A stretch of DNA of 47,057 bases from Ramlibacter tataouinensis (GCA_002427815.1 DIZF01000001.1:135140-182196), one strand, 5' to 3'; shown: positions 1 to 9,499, numbered from the stretch's first letter. Made by a program: numbers and translations. The notes: generated by a model from the sequence alone, not told the origin.

Positions 1-412
1 GCTGCTCGCCGCCCGAGAGCTGATTGCCCATGTTGGCGCTGCGTTCGGCCAGCCGGGGAAAAGTCGCGTAGACCCGCTTCAGGTCCCATGGACCCGGGCG
101 CGCCACCACCTTGAGGTTCTCTTCCGTTGTCAGCGAGGCAAAGATGTCGCGCTCCTGTGGCACCCAACCCAGGCCGGCATGCGCGCGACGGTGGCTGGGC
201 ACGACGCCCAGGTTCTGTCCGTCGAAGCGGATCGTGCCGCGCGACTGGCGCGTCGCGCCCATCAGCGTGGCCAGCAAGGTGGACTTGCCCATGCCGTTGC
301 GCCCGAGCAGCGCCAGGCTGCCGCCGGCCGCAAGACTGAACGAGATGTCCTCCAGCACCGTCGCGTTGCCATAGCCGGCCCAGACGCCATCGAGTTCGAG
401 CAACTCAGCCAT
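1..412 (-). CDS. livF: Branched-chain-type ABC transporter ATP-binding protein LivF (3' end outside window)
   Basis: The protein couples ATP hydrolysis to import through the LivH/LivM channel on the cytoplasmic face. Reading the minus strand from the ATG at 412, the sequence begins MAELLELDGVWAGYGNATVL, has a Walker A of the LivF form (GRNGMGKST), a Q-loop region (GWVPQERDIF) and reaches the signature LSGGEQ at the window edge. Walker B and the C terminus are therefore missing only because the window ends. The start overlaps the last 8 bases of livG. Substrate is not readable from this subunit; the neighbours suggest an aromatic acid. Confidence 0.93.
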   Translation of the reverse strand, partial: MAELLELDGVWAGYGNATVLEDISFSLAAGGSLALLGRNGMGKSTLLATLMGATRQSRGTIRFDGQNLGVVPSHRRAHAGLGWVPQERDIFASLTTEENLKVVARPGPWDLKRVYATFPRLAERSANMGNQLSGGEQ

Positions 413-1157
413 GACCAGCCTCGCCCAGATAGACTTCCTGGACACGCGGATCGGCGGCGATCGCCTCGGGCACGTCCTCGGCCAGCAGCGAGCCGCCGAC
501 CAGCACCGAAATCCGGTCGGCAAAACGAAAGACCAGATCCATGTCGTGCTCGATGAGAACGATGGACACGTCCCGGGGCAGCTGGGCAATGGTTTCGAGC
601 AGCTCGCGGCTTTCCTCGGTCGGCACCCCGGCCGCAGGCTCATCGAGCAGCAACACGCTCGGCCTGGCCGCGAGCGCCAAGGCGATCTCGACCAGGCGCT
701 GCTTGCCATAAGCCAGATCCCGGGTCTGAAAGTGCGCAACGTCGAGCAGGCGCAGCTGGGCCAGCAGCGCCGCGGCATCGTCGATGGCCTCGCCATGGGA
801 GCCGACCGGCCGCCAGAACCGCGCGCCTATGCCCCGCTGCTCGCACGCCGCCAGTGTGACGGATTCGAGCACCGTCATGTCCGCGAACAGCCGGTTGATC
901 TGGAACGTGCGCGCCAGGCCGAGCTTGACGCGTTGATGCTGGGACCGCCGCGTGACATCGTCGCCGTTCAGGACGACGGAGCCCGACGTGGGCTCGAGAA
1001 ACCCCGTCAGCAGATTGATCAGGGTGGTCTTGCCGGCGCCGTTCGGGCCGATCAGCGCATGGCGCGCGCCGGCGGCGACGTTGAGATTGACGTTGTTGGT
1101 GGCGACGAACCCGCCGAACTTCTTGAAGAGGTTGCGCGTCTGCAGGACGGAGCTCAA
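405..1157 (-). CDS. livG: Branched-chain-type ABC transporter ATP-binding protein LivG
   Basis: Second ATPase of the liv-type importer, 250 aa, a normal length for LivG. Walker A is GPNGAGKTT near residue 37 and Walker B is VLLLDEPAAG near residue 168; the H-loop lies in LIEHDMDLVF. The C-terminal tail ending in VQEVYLG is typical of LivG/LivF. It overlaps livM upstream by 4 bases and livF downstream by 8, so the ATPases are translationally coupled to the channel genes. In Rhodopseudomonas palustris a similar transporter set (hbaEFGH) lies in the 4-hydroxybenzoate cluster, which supports an aromatic-acid role here by analogy only. Confidence 0.95.
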   Translation of the reverse strand: MSSVLQTRNLFKKFGGFVATNNVNLNVAAGARHALIGPNGAGKTTLINLLTGFLEPTSGSVVLNGDDVTRRSQHQRVKLGLARTFQINRLFADMTVLESVTLAACEQRGIGARFWRPVGSHGEAIDDAAALLAQLRLLDVAHFQTRDLAYGKQRLVEIALALAARPSVLLLDEPAAGVPTEESRELLETIAQLPRDVSIVLIEHDMDLVFRFADRISVLVGGSLLAEDVPEAIAADPRVQEVYLGEAGHG

Positions 1158-2149
1158 GGTCGACCCTTTCGCATCCGTGCAGACAGGGCGCGCAAGGCGC
1201 CCATGATGCCTTCGCGCGCGAACAGCACGACGAAGATCAGCAGCAGCCCCAGCCAGAACTGCCAGTACTGCGGATTCAGGTCCGACAGGAAGTTCTGCGC
1301 GGTCATGAAGGCGATGGCGCCCAGCATTCCGCCGTAGAGGCAGCCCGCGCCGCCCAGCACCAGGATCAGCAGCAGCCCGGCCGAGCGCGAGAAGCTCAAC
1401 ACGTCGATCGAGACGAACTGGGTGGTCTGGGTGAGCAGGGCGCCGGCGATGCCGGCATAGGCGGCGCCCACCGTGTAGATGGCGACCAGGCGCGCGTTGA
1501 CCGGCGTTCCCAGCGCCGGCATGCGGTACACGTTCTGGTGGATGCCCCGCAGCGACAAGCCGAACGGCGAATGAACGATGTGGCGTGCGATCCAGAACAG
1601 CAGGAACAGCACACCGACGCTATAGATGTACGCCGTCTTGCCGAGCATGTCGAATGCGAAGCGGCCGAACAGGGGTTTCACCTCGATGCCCTGCAGCCCG
1701 TCCAGGCCACCGGTGATGCTGGTGAGCTTGTTGGCCAGTTCGTACAGCATGAACGCCACGCCCAGCGTGACCATCAGCCGCGTCAGGTCGGCGCCGCGCA
1801 GCACCAGGAAGCTCGTGATGAAGCCGACCACAGCGGCCGCCAGACCCGCCAGGACCAGGCCCAGCAGGGGATCGCCCCAGCCGTACTTGGCCAGCAGCCC
1901 TGCCGCATAGGCGCCGACGCCGAAGAAGGCGGCATGGCCGAGCGAGACGATGCCCGCGTAACCCAGGATCAGGTCCAGCGAAACCACGAACAGCGCGGTG
2001 ATCGCGATCTGCGACAGCAGCGCGAGATCGTCCGGGAATACGAAGTAGGCGGCGACGGGAAGGAGCCAGAACGCGAGCTCCGGCTTGCGCCAGCGCGACG
2101 CGGCGCGCAGTGGCCCTGCATCGAGACGATCACCGGAAGGGGAATCCAT
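1154..2149 (-). CDS. livM: Branched-chain-type ABC transporter permease LivM
   Basis: Inner-membrane permease of about 331 aa starting at the ATG at 2149 (MDSPSGDRLD). Many hydrophobic segments are visible, and the family signature GYAGIVSLGHAAFFGVGAYA occurs around residue 65, as expected for LivM. It pairs with LivH to form the translocation pore. The start is 8 bases past the stop of livH, and its 3' end overlaps livG by 4 bases. A longer open frame exists upstream in the same frame but it runs through livH in another frame, so I reject it. Confidence 0.92.
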   Translation of the reverse strand: MDSPSGDRLDAGPLRAASRWRKPELAFWLLPVAAYFVFPDDLALLSQIAITALFVVSLDLILGYAGIVSLGHAAFFGVGAYAAGLLAKYGWGDPLLGLVLAGLAAAVVGFITSFLVLRGADLTRLMVTLGVAFMLYELANKLTSITGGLDGLQGIEVKPLFGRFAFDMLGKTAYIYSVGVLFLLFWIARHIVHSPFGLSLRGIHQNVYRMPALGTPVNARLVAIYTVGAAYAGIAGALLTQTTQFVSIDVLSFSRSAGLLLILVLGGAGCLYGGMLGAIAFMTAQNFLSDLNPQYWQFWLGLLLIFVVLFAREGIMGALRALSARMRKGRP

Positions 2150-2157
2150 GGCCAGCC

Positions 2158-3015
2158 CTATCTCGCGGCCGCGCGGCCGAACAGGCCCTGCGGGCGGAAC
2201 ACCAGCGTGACCACCATCACCGCGTAGATCACGAAGGCTCCGACCTGCGGCACGTAGTACTTGCCCGCGACATCGCAGATGCCCAGGAGCAGGGACGCAT
2301 ACAGCGAGCCCTTGATGTTGCCGATGCCGCCCACGGCGACCACGATCAGGAAGTAGGCGATGTACTTGACCGGAAACCCCGGGTCCATGCCCAGCATCTC
2401 GACACCGAGCGCGCCGCCCAGGCCGGCCAGGGCCGAGCCGAGCGCGAAGGTGGCCGCGAACACGCGGTCGACATCGATTCCCAGGCCGCGCGCGGCCCTC
2501 GGGTTGTCCACCGAAGCGCGCAGCCTGGCGCCGAATTGCGTCCCGGCGACCATCCACTGCAAGCCCAGGGCCAGCGCCAGGCCGACGACGATGAGGAACA
2601 GGCGGTAGACACCCACGTCGACGCCGGGCAGATGAAACTGGCCGGACAGCATCGCCGGCAGCTGCAACGGCTGCTGCTGGGCACCGAAGAAATAGTTGGC
2701 GCTGGAAATCGACACGAAGACCAGGCCAATGGAAAACAGCACCTGATCCAGCGGCGAGGCGCCATAGAGGCGCCGGTAGAGCGTTCGCTCCAGTACGACC
2801 CCGGCCAGCGCCGACACCACCACCACGATCGGCAGGGCCGCCAGGAATGGAATGCCGAAGCGGTTCAACATGACGACGCAGACATAGCCGCCCAGCATCG
2901 CAAACGCCCCATGCGCAAGGTTGACGAAATTCATCAACCCCAGCGTGACCGACAAACCGACGCTGATCAGGAACAGCAGAACGCCCGATGCGATGCCGTC
3001 GAAGAGAACCGTCAT
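2158..3015 (-). CDS. livH: Branched-chain-type ABC transporter permease LivH
   Basis: Inner-membrane permease, 285 aa, starting MTVLFDGIASGVLLFLISVG and containing the LivH-typical stretch VGLSVTLGLMNFVNLAHGAF (residues about 18-38). About eight hydrophobic segments can be seen. It lies 60 bases downstream of the substrate-binding protein gene and directly ahead of livM, giving the classical J-H-M-G-F order. Function is import together with LivM, LivG and LivF; the ligand is set by the binding protein. Confidence 0.93.
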   Translation of the reverse strand: MTVLFDGIASGVLLFLISVGLSVTLGLMNFVNLAHGAFAMLGGYVCVVMLNRFGIPFLAALPIVVVVSALAGVVLERTLYRRLYGASPLDQVLFSIGLVFVSISSANYFFGAQQQPLQLPAMLSGQFHLPGVDVGVYRLFLIVVGLALALGLQWMVAGTQFGARLRASVDNPRAARGLGIDVDRVFAATFALGSALAGLGGALGVEMLGMDPGFPVKYIAYFLIVVAVGGIGNIKGSLYASLLLGICDVAGKYYVPQVGAFVIYAVMVVTLVFRPQGLFGRAAAR

Positions 3016-3075
3016 GGGTGCGTTTGATGCCGGCGCGGCCGGCCGCGCTGGATCAGGCGGCCGGGCACGGGCGCG

Positions 3076-4245
3076 TCATTGCTTGCCCGGGTCCTTGAAA
3101 TCGGGGATCTGGTCGAACTCGACGTTCTGCAGCTTGCCGTTGACCCGCTCGGTCTTGCGGATGTAGACGGTCTGCACGATGTCGCGCGTGGCCGGGTCGA
3201 TGCTGATCGGCCCGCGCGGACTGATCCACTTCATGCCCTTGGCGGCTTCGATGAACTTGTCGGCGTCGGTGTTGCCGTTGGTCTTCTTCAGGACCGCGGC
3301 GATCAGGTGCATGCCGTCATAACCGCCCACCGACATGAAGTTCGGCCGGTCCTTCGGATAGGCCTTGTAATAGGCGGCGGTGTAGGCCTTGTTCTCGGGC
3401 GAGTTGTGCGCCTCCGAGTAGTGGAACGCGGTGACCAGTCCGATCGCCGAGTCGCCGATGGCGTCCAGGATGTCCTCGTCGGGCAGGTCGCCGGTCGAGA
3501 TCAGCCGGATGCCGGCCTTCCCCAGGCCGCGCTCGGCAAAGCCCTTCATGAACGCGATGGTCTCGGCGCCGGGCGGCAGGAAGATGAAGACGGCGTCGGG
3601 CTTGGTGTCCTTGATCTTCTGCAGGAACGGCGCGAAGTCGGGGTTCATGACCGGGGATCGCACTTCGCCGACGATCTGCCCGCCGGCCGCGGTGAAGGTC
3701 TTCTTGAATTGGGCTTCGGCGTCATGGCCGGGGCCGTAGTCGGCCACCAGGGTGAAGACGTTCTTGATCTTGTTCTTGGCCGCCCAGGTGGCGATCGGCG
3801 CCGAATTCTGCGGCAGGGTCATCGACGTGCGGACGATGTAAGGCGACTTGGTCGTGACCGAGGAGGTCGCGGCGTTCATTACGACCATCGGCTTCTTCGC
3901 CTCGGTGGCCAACGGCGCCACCGCAAAGGCCGACGGCGTCAGGCCGAACCCGGCCAGGATGTCGACCTTGTCCTTCACCACCAGCTCCTGCGCCAGCCGC
4001 TTGCTGACATCGCCCGAGGTGCCGGGGCTGTCGTCCTTCACGATGAGTTCGACCTTGCGTCCGCCGAAGGTGTCGCCATTGACTGTCAGGTAGAGCTTCA
4101 CGCCGTGCTCGATCTGCTTGCCATAGGCCGCGAACGGCCCCGACATGGGCAGCACGAGGCCGATCTTGACGGGATCCGCAGCCCACGCGGAGCCGGCGAG
4201 GACTGCGGCCAGGGTCATGGCGACCATTTGCTTTTTCGGACTCAT
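3076..4245 (-). CDS. Periplasmic ABC transporter substrate-binding protein (LivJ/HbaE-like)
   Basis: Type I periplasmic binding protein, 389 aa from the ATG at 4245. The chosen start gives a clean signal peptide (MSPKKQMVAMTLAAVLAGSA followed by WA/ADPVKIG); a longer frame to 4296 would put a non-signal sequence in front. The mature start VKIGLVLPMSGPFAAYGKQI is typical of the family. It supplies the ligand to LivHM. Given the pad, hcr and pps genes in the window, the ligand may be phenylacetate, 4-hydroxybenzoate or a related acid, but no residue I can see decides this. Confidence 0.9.
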   Translation of the reverse strand: MSPKKQMVAMTLAAVLAGSAWAADPVKIGLVLPMSGPFAAYGKQIEHGVKLYLTVNGDTFGGRKVELIVKDDSPGTSGDVSKRLAQELVVKDKVDILAGFGLTPSAFAVAPLATEAKKPMVVMNAATSSVTTKSPYIVRTSMTLPQNSAPIATWAAKNKIKNVFTLVADYGPGHDAEAQFKKTFTAAGGQIVGEVRSPVMNPDFAPFLQKIKDTKPDAVFIFLPPGAETIAFMKGFAERGLGKAGIRLISTGDLPDEDILDAIGDSAIGLVTAFHYSEAHNSPENKAYTAAYYKAYPKDRPNFMSVGGYDGMHLIAAVLKKTNGNTDADKFIEAAKGMKWISPRGPISIDPATRDIVQTVYIRKTERVNGKLQNVEFDQIPDFKDPGKQ

Positions 4246-4413
4246 GCTGTTGCTTCCGGTAAGGTTGAAGAAGGCGGGCACGCCATAGGCGCACATAGGA
4301 TCAGTGTCATTGCTTCCAGGTTCCCCTTGAATAGGTTAAACCCCAACTGATTCCGAGCGGTCATCGAACGCGATGGCCTCGCGCTCGCGAGAGATGGCCG
4401 GGTCGCCGCGCCG

Positions 4414-5436
4414 TCAGGCCCGGTCGAGCCGGCGTGCGAATGCCAGACGTTGCGACGGCTGCAAGCCGGTGCGCTGGAAGAAGCCCAGCAGCGCCGCATC
4501 GGTCGAGGCCACCACGGTCTCCACCCGTTCGACCTGAAGCGCGCCGAGGTTGGCGAACAGCTGTGCCATCAGCGCCCGGCCGACATTGCGGTGCTCGTAC
4601 TCGGGATCGATGCCGATCGTGTCGACGACCGCCACCGGTTCGGTGCGGCCGAAGTCACCGAGGTCGGCGCGCGCCATCACGAAGCCGATGATCGCGCCGT
4701 CGAGCCGCGCCGCCAGCGAAACCCGGATCGGCGAGTCGCCCATGGCTTCGGCCAGCCGCGCACCGATGTAGTCGCTGCGGTCGCGCCCGGTGATGGCGTG
4801 GTCGATGCGCACGATCTCGCGCAGATCCTCCGGCCGCATGGGACGCACTTCCGGCTGCTCGAGCGCCAGCCGCTCGTTGTCGTTGGCTTGGTTCGCACCG
4901 AAATTGACCTCGTTGCCCGGCCCGTGTCCGGCCGGTACCGTGAGAGCTGCGTCGGCCGCCGGCGGGGCGGCCTCGTCCAGCGCGGTGTCCAGGATGAATT
5001 TCGGCGCCAGCCGGAAGCCCACGGAGTCGAGCCAGCGCAGCATTTCGGCGTCGCGCCAGCTCGCGGATGTGCGCACGTCGCGGATGCCGTGGCGGCGGGC
5101 CCAGTCGGACAACGCCTGGAACAGGCGGGCGCCGCCGTGGTGACCGCGCGCGTCGGCGCGCATCCCCATCATCTCCAGCCGCAGGCCCGGCTCGGTGCGA
5201 CCGAACTCGCCCTCGAGCACCCGCGCCAGGGCGTACCCGGCCAGCCCCTTGCCGTCGCAGGCGGCGAACTGTGCATGCAGTGCCGGCTCGCGCAACGCGG
5301 CGGCGAGGCGGCGCTCGACGTAGTTGCGCCGCCAGCGGCCCTCGATGGCCGCGTCGATGGCCACCACGGCCGCAAGATCTTCGCGTGTCAGGGGGCGGAT
5401 GGTGAGCGCTTGCTCGGCGACTGCGGTTGTGGTCAT
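4414..5436 (-). CDS. Tandem GNAT-domain acetyltransferase
   Basis: A 340-aa protein with two GNAT folds, about residues 10-155 and 190-335, joined by a linker rich in Ala, Pro and Asn. Acetyl-CoA-binding regions are visible as DARGHHGGARLFQAL in the first half and EYEHRNVGRALMAQL in the second. Both halves begin with a shared pattern, ID-x6-R-x2-Y (AIDAAIEGRWRRNY, RIDHAITGRDRSDY), which recurs in the separate GNAT protein at 23540-24097. It lies 18 bases after the hemerythrin gene. In R. palustris the GNAT BadL sits in the benzoate cluster; CoA ligases there are controlled by lysine acetylation. The substrate here is unknown: a protein lysine or an aromatic amine are both possible. Confidence 0.85.
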   Translation of the reverse strand: MTTTAVAEQALTIRPLTREDLAAVVAIDAAIEGRWRRNYVERRLAAALREPALHAQFAACDGKGLAGYALARVLEGEFGRTEPGLRLEMMGMRADARGHHGGARLFQALSDWARRHGIRDVRTSASWRDAEMLRWLDSVGFRLAPKFILDTALDEAAPPAADAALTVPAGHGPGNEVNFGANQANDNERLALEQPEVRPMRPEDLREIVRIDHAITGRDRSDYIGARLAEAMGDSPIRVSLAARLDGAIIGFVMARADLGDFGRTEPVAVVDTIGIDPEYEHRNVGRALMAQLFANLGALQVERVETVVASTDAALLGFFQRTGLQPSQRLAFARRLDRA

Positions 5437-5454
5437 GGACTTACCCCTCTTCGG

Positions 5455-5934
5455 TCAGGTTGCGGCGTAGGCGAAGGCCAGTTCGCGGTCATCCGCCTCG
5501 TCGAGCAGATCGTCGAGCAGCGGCAACAGCGCCATGGTTTCCTTCTGGATGTGCGCGACCTGGCGTTCGACCAGCTCCAGCGCGGTGCGCCGCAGCGCGC
5601 TCCAGTTCGCCTCGTCGATCGCGCCGGCGGCGGCCATTCGCGCCAGCGGCAGCAACTCGGCGGCGACCTCGCGGATCGCAGCGTGTTCCTCGGCGAGCAG
5701 CGCGGCCATGCCGCCGTCGCCGGCCTCGGTCATGCGCGGAAAGAGCTGCTCCTCCTCGAACAGGAAATGCCGGTCGACGTCGTGCTCGAGGGCGCGCACG
5801 AACTGGCCGATGAGGCCGGCGATGCCGGCTTCGAAGCGCGGCGCGCGGCCCAGGGCCTGCTCGACCTTGCCGAGCAACGCGATGTTGTTGCGGTGCTCCT
5901 CGTCCAGAATGCGGCTGACCTGGCTTGAACTCAT
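5455..5934 (-). CDS. Hemerythrin HHE-domain protein
   Basis: A 159-aa four-helix-bundle protein with the diiron ligands of the hemerythrin cation-binding family: His in DEEHRNN near residue 14, His and Glu in EHDVDRHFLFEEEQ near residues 50-62, His in AEEHAAI near residue 82, and His/Glu in HIQKETMALLP near residue 130. Such proteins bind O2 or NO, or handle iron. It is the first gene of a probable operon with the tandem GNAT and possibly the liv genes. Its promoter region (5935-6004) carries an FNR-like palindrome and a GGTAC palindrome that recurs upstream of the pad/hcr operon, which ties it to anaerobic aromatic metabolism. Confidence 0.9.
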   Translation of the reverse strand: MSSSQVSRILDEEHRNNIALLGKVEQALGRAPRFEAGIAGLIGQFVRALEHDVDRHFLFEEEQLFPRMTEAGDGGMAALLAEEHAAIREVAAELLPLARMAAAGAIDEANWSALRRTALELVERQVAHIQKETMALLPLLDDLLDEADDRELAFAYAAT

Positions 5935-5952
5935 GGCGTGCGATCGTGTGGT

Positions 5953-5968
5953 ATTCTGGTACTAGATT
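5953..5968. promoter_or_regulatory. Putative operator palindrome upstream of hemerythrin gene
   Basis: ATTCTGGTACTAGATT is an imperfect palindrome (6 of 8 base pairs) placed 19-34 bases before the hemerythrin start. Its first ten bases are identical to bases 23494-23503 in front of the pad/hcr operon. A plausible -10 element (TAATCT on the minus strand, 5970-5965) overlaps it, so a bound protein would block the promoter. The Rrf2/BadM-like protein at 24094 is the natural candidate ligand; this is inference. Confidence 0.45.
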
Positions 5969-5990
5969 ACCGAAATAAAGCAGCCCCTTT

Positions 5991-6004
5991 TTGAGCTAGC
6001 TCAA
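5991..6004. promoter_or_regulatory. FNR/CRP-family-like site upstream of hemerythrin gene
   Basis: TTGAGCTAGCTCAA is a perfect 14-base palindrome that fits the FNR consensus TTGAT-N4-ATCAA except at the fifth base of each half. Its centre (5997.5) lies about 41 bases upstream of the start point implied by the -10 candidate at 5965-5970, the usual place for a class II FNR activator. It overlaps the stop codon of the NnrS-like gene. Confidence 0.45.
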
Positions 6005-7275
6005 GTTCCAGCCCTTTGCAGGCGCGTCAACAGCGTCACGTAAAAGAGACAGAACGCCAACGCGCCGACGGCGCCGACGGTCGCAGCGGCGGACGCGAGC
6101 CGCCAGCTGTCGGCGGCCACGGCCAGCGCCAGGCCGGCCAGCGCGGCGACATGGCAGATGAAGTGCATGCGCAAGGCCCGGTCATCGGTCAGGGCGGAAG
6201 GTGTGGGCGGCCGCCGCCCGGTGCCGGCCGCATGCATGGCACCCAGGAACGGCAGGATGCGCTGCAGCATGCCGAGCAGAAAACTGAGCAGCCAGACGCC
6301 GATCAGGCACAGGCCGAACCCGATGGCCAGCCGCGGCAACGGCAGCTCCAGCACCAGAGCCAGCCCCAGCCCCAGGCTGGCCGCGAGGCCGGCCCAGCCG
6401 ATCTTCACCAGCTGGAAGGAGCGGCCGAGTTCGCGCCGCATGCCGGTGCGCAGGGCCTTGGCCATCAGCCACAGATGCAATGAGACCGCCCCGGCTGCCG
6501 CCAGCAACGCGGCGACGCGCAAGGGGACCGGCGCCCAGCCGAAGGCGGCCAGCCCGGCCAGCACCAGCGCCGCCACGGCCAGGGCGCACGAAGTCAACTG
6601 CCAGCGCTCGGCCGGCGCCTCGGCCAGCGCGAACATGGGCACCAGGATGTACGACAGCCCGAGCGCCAGCAGGCCCATGAAGCCATACGGCGCGAACACG
6701 AGGTGCAGCGCCAACGTGATTTCGCGGCTGGGTACCGGCAGGCCCAGCCAGGTTCCGGCCAGGGACAGGGCGCTGGCCAGCACCACCGCCAGCGCGGCCA
6801 GAGCGGCCCAGCCATGAGCCACCACCCCGGGCATGCCGCGCGCACCGACCAGGTGGCGCAGCATGAGCGCGCCCCAGGCTGCGAACGCCAGCCCCACCGC
6901 CACGGCGCCGGCGGCAAGCCAGCGCGGCTGCGCCAGTCCCATGCCGAGCGCCAGCACCGCCACCCCCGGTGTGTACAGCCACCAGATGGCGGCCAGCCAG
7001 CGCGCAGCCGGCGCGGGTTGGCGCGTCGCGACCGGCAGCAACTGGGCCCCCGCACCCAATGCCGTCATGCCGAACACGCCCAGCGTCAACAGGTGCAGCG
7101 CCGCCAGGGGCCAGCCGAGCCCGCCGCCAAAACCCAGCCACTGCGCGGCGGCGGCAGCCAGCACCAGCCAGGCCAGCAGATGAAACAGAACGGCGGCGCC
7201 GAAGAAGCGCAGCGGAATCGAGGCCGGCAACAGCCGGCTGCGCGCATCGCCCAGGAACGCCCCGCCCCGGCTCAC
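6001..7275 (-). CDS. NnrS-like / heme-copper-oxidase-like multi-spanning membrane protein
   Basis: A 424-aa inner-membrane protein with about twelve hydrophobic segments. The start is taken as the GTG at 7275, which overlaps the stop of the DUF2249 gene as GTGA; a longer frame to 7506 is only the shadow of that gene. Candidate heme or metal His residues sit in LHLLTLGVFGMTALG, LHLVFAPYGFMG and FLGAMHAAG. This resembles the NnrS/heme-copper-oxidase subunit I-like proteins found with nitric-oxide or denitrification genes, but the similarity I can judge by eye is only general. Being coupled to a DUF2249 gene and next to a hemerythrin fits a role in NO or O2 stress. Confidence 0.65.
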   Translation of the reverse strand: MSRGGAFLGDARSRLLPASIPLRFFGAAVLFHLLAWLVLAAAAAQWLGFGGGLGWPLAALHLLTLGVFGMTALGAGAQLLPVATRQPAPAARWLAAIWWLYTPGVAVLALGMGLAQPRWLAAGAVAVGLAFAAWGALMLRHLVGARGMPGVVAHGWAALAALAVVLASALSLAGTWLGLPVPSREITLALHLVFAPYGFMGLLALGLSYILVPMFALAEAPAERWQLTSCALAVAALVLAGLAAFGWAPVPLRVAALLAAAGAVSLHLWLMAKALRTGMRRELGRSFQLVKIGWAGLAASLGLGLALVLELPLPRLAIGFGLCLIGVWLLSFLLGMLQRILPFLGAMHAAGTGRRPPTPSALTDDRALRMHFICHVAALAGLALAVAADSWRLASAAATVGAVGALAFCLFYVTLLTRLQRAGT

Positions 7276-7599
7276 GGCGCTCGCCGCAGCAGCAAACGGA
7301 CTTCGCCGGCGGGCGACGTCATGCGTTCGGCCCTCCAGCCGATCTGGTCCAGCTCGGGGTACAGCATCACCGGGTCGCGGTCGTGATGCACGATCACCGG
7401 TGTCTTGCCCTCGGGAAGCGAGTGCACCAGCCGCAAGATCGCGACCAGCGGTTGCGGCGGCGGCAGGCCGCGCACGTCGATGTGCGCCGCCTCGCCGTCG
7501 TGCCATTGCAGCGGCGCGGCACGGCGGGTCACCGGCATCGCACCGTCAACGGGCGAGCAAGGCGGCGGCTGTTCCGGGCCCGTCAGCGAGCGTTGTCCA

Positions 7600-7607
<8 letters not shown>
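7272..7607 (-). CDS. DUF2249 domain protein
   Basis: A small protein whose core (AAHIDVRGLPPPQPLVAILR, then LPEGKTPVIVHHDRDPVMLYPELDQIGW) matches DUF2249, a SirA/TusA-like fold often found beside hemerythrin, nitrite or NO genes. Two starts are possible: GTG at 7607, overlapping the stop of the crotonase gene and giving 111 aa, or ATG at 7538, giving 88 aa and starting right before the domain. The first 23 residues are not conserved-looking, so the ATG at 7538 may be the real one. The 3' end overlaps the next gene by 4 bases. Its biochemical role is not known to me. Confidence 0.75.
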
Positions 7608-8418
<811 letters not shown>

Positions 8419-8530
8419 CGATTCACTCCTGGGTTGTGTTGAAAGCTGTGCGTTGCGGCGTCAGGCCCATGGTTTCGGGCCCATCGGACGCTGCAACATA
8501 AAATTCACCGAGAAAACTCTGGGATCCGCA

Positions 8531-8950
8531 ATGGGCAAGACCACGACAATGAACGTCGAAATCCGTTTCGGCGACTGCGACCCAGCGGGGATCGTATTCT
8601 TTCCGCGCTACCACCGCTGGATGGACGCGGCCTCGCTGCACTTCTTCATGACCTGGGGCGTGCCGCCCTGGCATGAGCTGGAAGCGACGACCGGGATCAT
8701 CGGCACGCCGCTGCTCGAGCACCATGCCAAGTTCGTCAAGAGCGCGACCTACGGCGAGCGGCTGACCATCACGACCACCGTCCAGGAATGGCGCGCCAAG
8801 GTCTTTCTGCAAAAGCACACCGTCACGCGCGGCGAGGACCTGATCTGCGAGAGCCTGGAAACCCGCGTGTTCGTCGTGCGCGATGCGGTGGACCGCCGGC
8901 GCATCCATGCCATCCCGGTGCCGGAGGACATCCGCCGCCTGTGCGAATAG
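8531..8950 (+). CDS. Hot-dog acyl-CoA thioesterase, 4-hydroxybenzoyl-CoA thioesterase type
   Basis: A 139-aa hot-dog protein with the N-terminal signature FGDCDPAGIVFFPRYHRW. In the Pseudomonas 4-hydroxybenzoyl-CoA thioesterase the catalytic residue is Asp17 of the same DCDPAGIV motif, and the Asp here is also residue 17 if translation starts at 8531. It would hydrolyse an aromatic CoA ester, perhaps to rescue CoA when 4-hydroxybenzoyl-CoA or a dead-end ester accumulates. It is the only plus-strand gene among minus-strand neighbours. A start at codon 7 (8549) is also possible. Confidence 0.87.
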   Translation: MGKTTTMNVEIRFGDCDPAGIVFFPRYHRWMDAASLHFFMTWGVPPWHELEATTGIIGTPLLEHHAKFVKSATYGERLTITTTVQEWRAKVFLQKHTVTRGEDLICESLETRVFVVRDAVDRRRIHAIPVPEDIRRLCE

Positions 8951-9001
8951 CGCGGCGATCGGGTTGAGAAGCATCGGCTCGGTCTGCATTGCCAAGGGCC
9001 A

Positions 9002-9499
9002 TTACACCGGGGCAGACCGGTCCGGATCGTCCTGCCACGTGGCCGATGGCCGCGCCGTGCGGGCCAGCCAGTCGTCGAGCGCGGCCACGTGTTCGGTTTC
9101 CTCGGCGGCGAATTCCGCCGCCAGCCGCTTCACTTCGGGCTCGGTCGAGTGCAGGCCGACGCTGGTGTAGTACTCCATCGCGCGCACTTCGTTTTCGCGC
9201 GCATACCGCAGCGCGTTGTAGGCATCGAGCGTGTAGTCGAAGGCCTCTTCGCCCCCGGCCTCCGGCGGCAGGCTCCAGCGATACTCCCACGACCGCAACC
9301 GCGGCAACGTCACGCCCTGGGCGCGTTCGACGATCGAGGTGTGGTGCAGCCGCGAATAGTGGACCATGTCGCGGAACAGCGCCGAAACCGCATCGTTGCG
9401 ATGGGCTTCCATCATGTCGGCCAGTTCGAGGTAGCGCTCCGCGGACTCGTTCTCCAGCGCGATCGCGTGGGCAAGGAATTCAGGCAATGAATAGTTCAC
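9002..9499 (-). CDS. Rubrerythrin/ferritin-like diiron protein
   Basis: A 165-aa ferritin-like protein starting at a GTG, 24 bases after the SDR stop. Helices with metal-ligand patterns are visible: ALENESAERYLELADMMEAH (Glu...), YARENEVRAMEYY and FAAEETEHVAALDDWL (E-x2-H). No rubredoxin-type Cys4 site is present, so it is a ferritin-like protein rather than a full rubrerythrin. Its place at the end of the pad/hcr operon, together with the rubrerythrin-like domain fused to the CoA ligase, suggests protection of oxygen-sensitive Mo/Fe-S enzymes from peroxide or O2. That role is inferred. Confidence 0.82.
   Translation of the reverse strand: MNYSLPEFLAHAIALENESAERYLELADMMEAHRNDAVSALFRDMVHYSRLHHTSIVERAQGVTLPRLRSWEYRWSLPPEAGGEEAFDYTLDAYNALRYARENEVRAMEYYTSVGLHSTEPEVKRLAAEFAAEETEHVAALDDWLARTARPSATWQDDPDRSAPV

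Noticed and set aside
8460..8490. Two GGCCCAT direct repeats between the divergent crotonase and thioesterase genes
   Set aside because: The repeat is short, close to the local base composition, and not found at the other promoters, so it is weak as an operator.
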